A DNA stretch of 8,503 nt from Mucilaginibacter sp. UBA4741 (GTDB taxonomy: Bacteria > Bacteroidota > Bacteroidia > Sphingobacteriales > Sphingobacteriaceae): NCBI GenBank assembly GCA_002403905.1, contig DHIR01000228.1, positions 45,087-53,589 of the forward strand, read 5' to 3'. The translations under genes were made by a program, and so were the position numbers. Numbering within the stretch: position 1 is the first letter of the stretch; every line of letters starts with the position of its first letter. Positions 6,908-8,503 of the stretch are shown piece after piece. The notes under the pieces were generated by a model. That model was not told the DNA's origin, ran no database searches, and saw only the letters and a program-made list of their open reading frames with translations.

Positions 6908-8479
6908 GTGAAAACATATTTTTTATTTATCGCTTTAATTTTTCTATCTGTTTGCTTAAAGGCGCAAAGTATAGCAGATAAACCATTAGTAATAACGGTT
7001 GATGCTAAAAACACAGCCCAAACCATACAAAATATAGGGGCATCCGGGTGTTGGTTCAGTGAAGGTATTGGTAAGAACTGGCCCATCGAAAAACGCGAAA
7101 AAATGGCCGAGCTGCTGTTTAGTAAACAAACCGCGGCTGATGGTACGCCTAAGGGCATTGGGCTATCAGCATGGCGCTTTAACATTGGCGGCGGCACTGC
7201 AGAGCAGGGAGATAGCAGCGGCATCAGAGATTTCAGAAAACGTGTAGAATGTTTTTTAAACCCAGATGGTACCTACAATTGGAACAAACAAACGGGTTAC
7301 CAATGGTTTTTACGCAAAGCGAAAAGTTATGGCGTAGAAAATTTAATTGGTTTTATAAATACGCCGCCAGTGCAGTTTACGCAAAACGGACTGGGTTATA
7401 AAACTGTAAAAGATCATAAAAGCAATTTAAAGCCTGATAGGTACAATGCCTACGCCAATTTTATAACCGAAGTAATGAAACACTTTGATGGCGAGGACCT
7501 GCATTTTAATTACATAAGCCCGGTTAATGAGCCACAATGGGATTGGGCCAACAAGCCCGGCCAGGGCAGTCAGGAGGGAAGCCCATGGAGCAATGCCGAA
7601 ATTAATCATGTGGTTACTTTGTTGGATGCTTCATTAGGGCAAAAGAAACTCACAACAAAAATTCTTACGCCCGAAGCAGGCGATCTTACCTATTTGTATG
7701 GTGGTAAATCGCCATCGGCAAGCCAGATACAACAGCTTTTTGCCGATAATGGCCAATACAGTTTTAGTAAACTTAAACACGTACCCAGGATAGTAGCAGG
7801 CCATAGTTACTTTACCGATAATGGCGATAGTACTTTATATACGGTACGTAAACACCTGGCAGATACCGCGCGCAAATATGGCGTGACGTATTGGGAGTCG
7901 GAATACTCTATGCTTGGCGAGGGATTTAGAGACGGTACTAAACAAAAGCGGAGCCAAATGGATTGCGCCTTGTTTTTAGCTAAAGTTATTAATCATGACT
8001 TGACTGTTGGAAATGCCTCTGCATGGCAGTTATGGAACGCCTGGGAGCCGGGCAATGCCGAGTGGGATACACGCTATTACCTGCTTGCCTTAAAACCCAA
8101 TGCAGCCTATACTGATGGCGAGTTTATCATCACCAAAAACTTATGGGCGCTGGGTAATTACAGCCGCTTTGTAAGGCCGGGTATGAAAAGGTTAAACACT
8201 AACCGCGATGATGGATTGAGCCCCGTACAAGTTGCCAAAGATGTAATGGTGAGTGCATTTACCGGAGGCGAAAACAAGTTGGTAATGGTAGTAATTAATT
8301 ATACCCAACAACCCAGATCTATCATACCTGATCTGAAAAATTTTAAAGGGATTAAAAAGTACCGTACTTATACAACCTCGGCAAATTTAAATGATGATCT
8401 TAAACCATCGGCTCAACAAAATCTGAGTGCCGCAATACAACTACAACCTCGTTCAATAACCACTATTGTGTTTAATTAA
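6908..8479 (+). CDS. Secreted GH30 glycoside hydrolase (possibly endo-beta-1,6-galactanase type)
   Basis: The 523-residue protein starts at a GTG (6908). An in-frame TAA at 6896-6898 excludes a longer form, and the signal peptide starts directly at MKTYFLF with cleavage likely after LKA (Gln +1). The (beta/alpha)8 catalytic domain spans ~40-405 and the GH30-type C-terminal beta-sandwich ~410-523. Diagnostic segments are GIGLSAWRFNIGGGTAEQGD (83-102), TPPVQFTQNG (152-161), SPVNEPQWDW (204-213) with acid/base E208, HSYFT (299-303) and YWESEYSML (328-336) with nucleophile probably E332. GH30 enzymes are retaining and act on beta-linked glycans. The 'AWRFNIGGG' and 'NEPQWDW' style is what I associate with bacterial beta-1,6-galactanase-like members, but beta-glucosidase, beta-xylosidase or fucosidase activity cannot be excluded. 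The length is complete. Confidence 0.9.
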   Translation: MKTYFLFIALIFLSVCLKAQSIADKPLVITVDAKNTAQTIQNIGASGCWFSEGIGKNWPIEKREKMAELLFSKQTAADGTPKGIGLSAWRFNIGGGTAEQGDSSGIRDFRKRVECFLNPDGTYNWNKQTGYQWFLRKAKSYGVENLIGFINTPPVQFTQNGLGYKTVKDHKSNLKPDRYNAYANFITEVMKHFDGEDLHFNYISPVNEPQWDWANKPGQGSQEGSPWSNAEINHVVTLLDASLGQKKLTTKILTPEAGDLTYLYGGKSPSASQIQQLFADNGQYSFSKLKHVPRIVAGHSYFTDNGDSTLYTVRKHLADTARKYGVTYWESEYSMLGEGFRDGTKQKRSQMDCALFLAKVINHDLTVGNASAWQLWNAWEPGNAEWDTRYYLLALKPNAAYTDGEFIITKNLWALGNYSRFVRPGMKRLNTNRDDGLSPVQVAKDVMVSAFTGGENKLVMVVINYTQQPRSIIPDLKNFKGIKKYRTYTTSANLNDDLKPSAQQNLSAAIQLQPRSITTIVFN

Positions 8480-8501
8480 GCTTATAGGTATATACGCTTA
8501 A
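8476..8501 (+). terminator. Possible hairpin at the GH30 end, cut by the window edge
   Basis: TTAAGC (8476-8481) overlaps the stop codon and pairs with GCTTAA (8496-8501) around a 14-base A/T-rich loop. Any T-run would lie beyond base 8503, so termination cannot be judged. Confidence 0.2.
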
Positions 8502-8503
8502 GT

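Noticed and set aside
6908..6970. GH30 as a lipoprotein because of Cys16 (LSVC)
   Set aside because: Val before Cys is not a good lipobox, and LKA/Q just after it is a normal signal peptidase I site.
6889..7224. 111-residue minus-strand ORF opposite the GH30 N-terminus
   Set aside because: It lies antisense to a clearly conserved GH30 segment and has no recognisable features.

Overview
The window looks like chromosomal DNA of a soil or plant-associated Bacteroidota, most likely Sphingobacteriaceae (Mucilaginibacter/Pedicobacter-like; the genus is a guess). The evidence is a SusC/RagA-like outer-membrane barrel end, several secreted glycan-active enzymes, A/T-rich leaders without Shine-Dalgarno sequences, and three signal peptides whose predicted cleavage leaves Gln at +1, a habit of this phylum.

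Layout, left to right. (1) 1-764 (+): C-terminal end of an outer-membrane beta-barrel protein, probably a TonB-dependent SusC-like receptor, cut by the window edge. (2) 765-1216: a 452-base non-coding leader with a weak terminator, five copies of TTGTTTCA (one inverted), a 6-bp inverted repeat and an imperfect 17-base direct repeat. (3) 1217-3676 (+): a secreted 819-residue DUF4964/DUF5127/DUF4965/DUF1793 'glutaminase A' family protein with an apparent jelly-roll insert, closed by a textbook terminator at 3705-3741. (4) 3927-4984 (+): a gene of unrecognised N-terminal type whose reading frame breaks near 4754-4774; the rejoined C-terminus has an RNxxxH motif like HEPN RNase-type domains. (5) 5085-6275 (-): secreted GH27 alpha-galactosidase-like enzyme. 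(6) 6310-6753 (-): DUF4395 membrane protein just upstream of GH27 on the same strand. (7) 6908-8479 (+): secreted GH30 glycosidase with a GTG start, divergent from DUF4395.

How they fit together: GH27 (exo-acting on alpha-galactosyl-type ends) and GH30 (retaining, resembling bacterial endo-beta-1,6-galactanase-type members) are compatible with removal and hydrolysis of galactose-rich plant glycans such as arabinogalactan side chains. The DUF4965 protein may be a further glycan- or peptide-processing enzyme. The cluster is not a canonical polysaccharide utilisation locus: no SusD, sensor or regulator gene is visible and the strands are mixed. The broken HEPN-like gene is the outlier. It lies between a strong terminator and a convergent gene, looks more A/T-rich by eye, and has no obvious link to sugar metabolism. 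I found no rRNA, tRNA, CRISPR array, transposase or other mobile-element gene.
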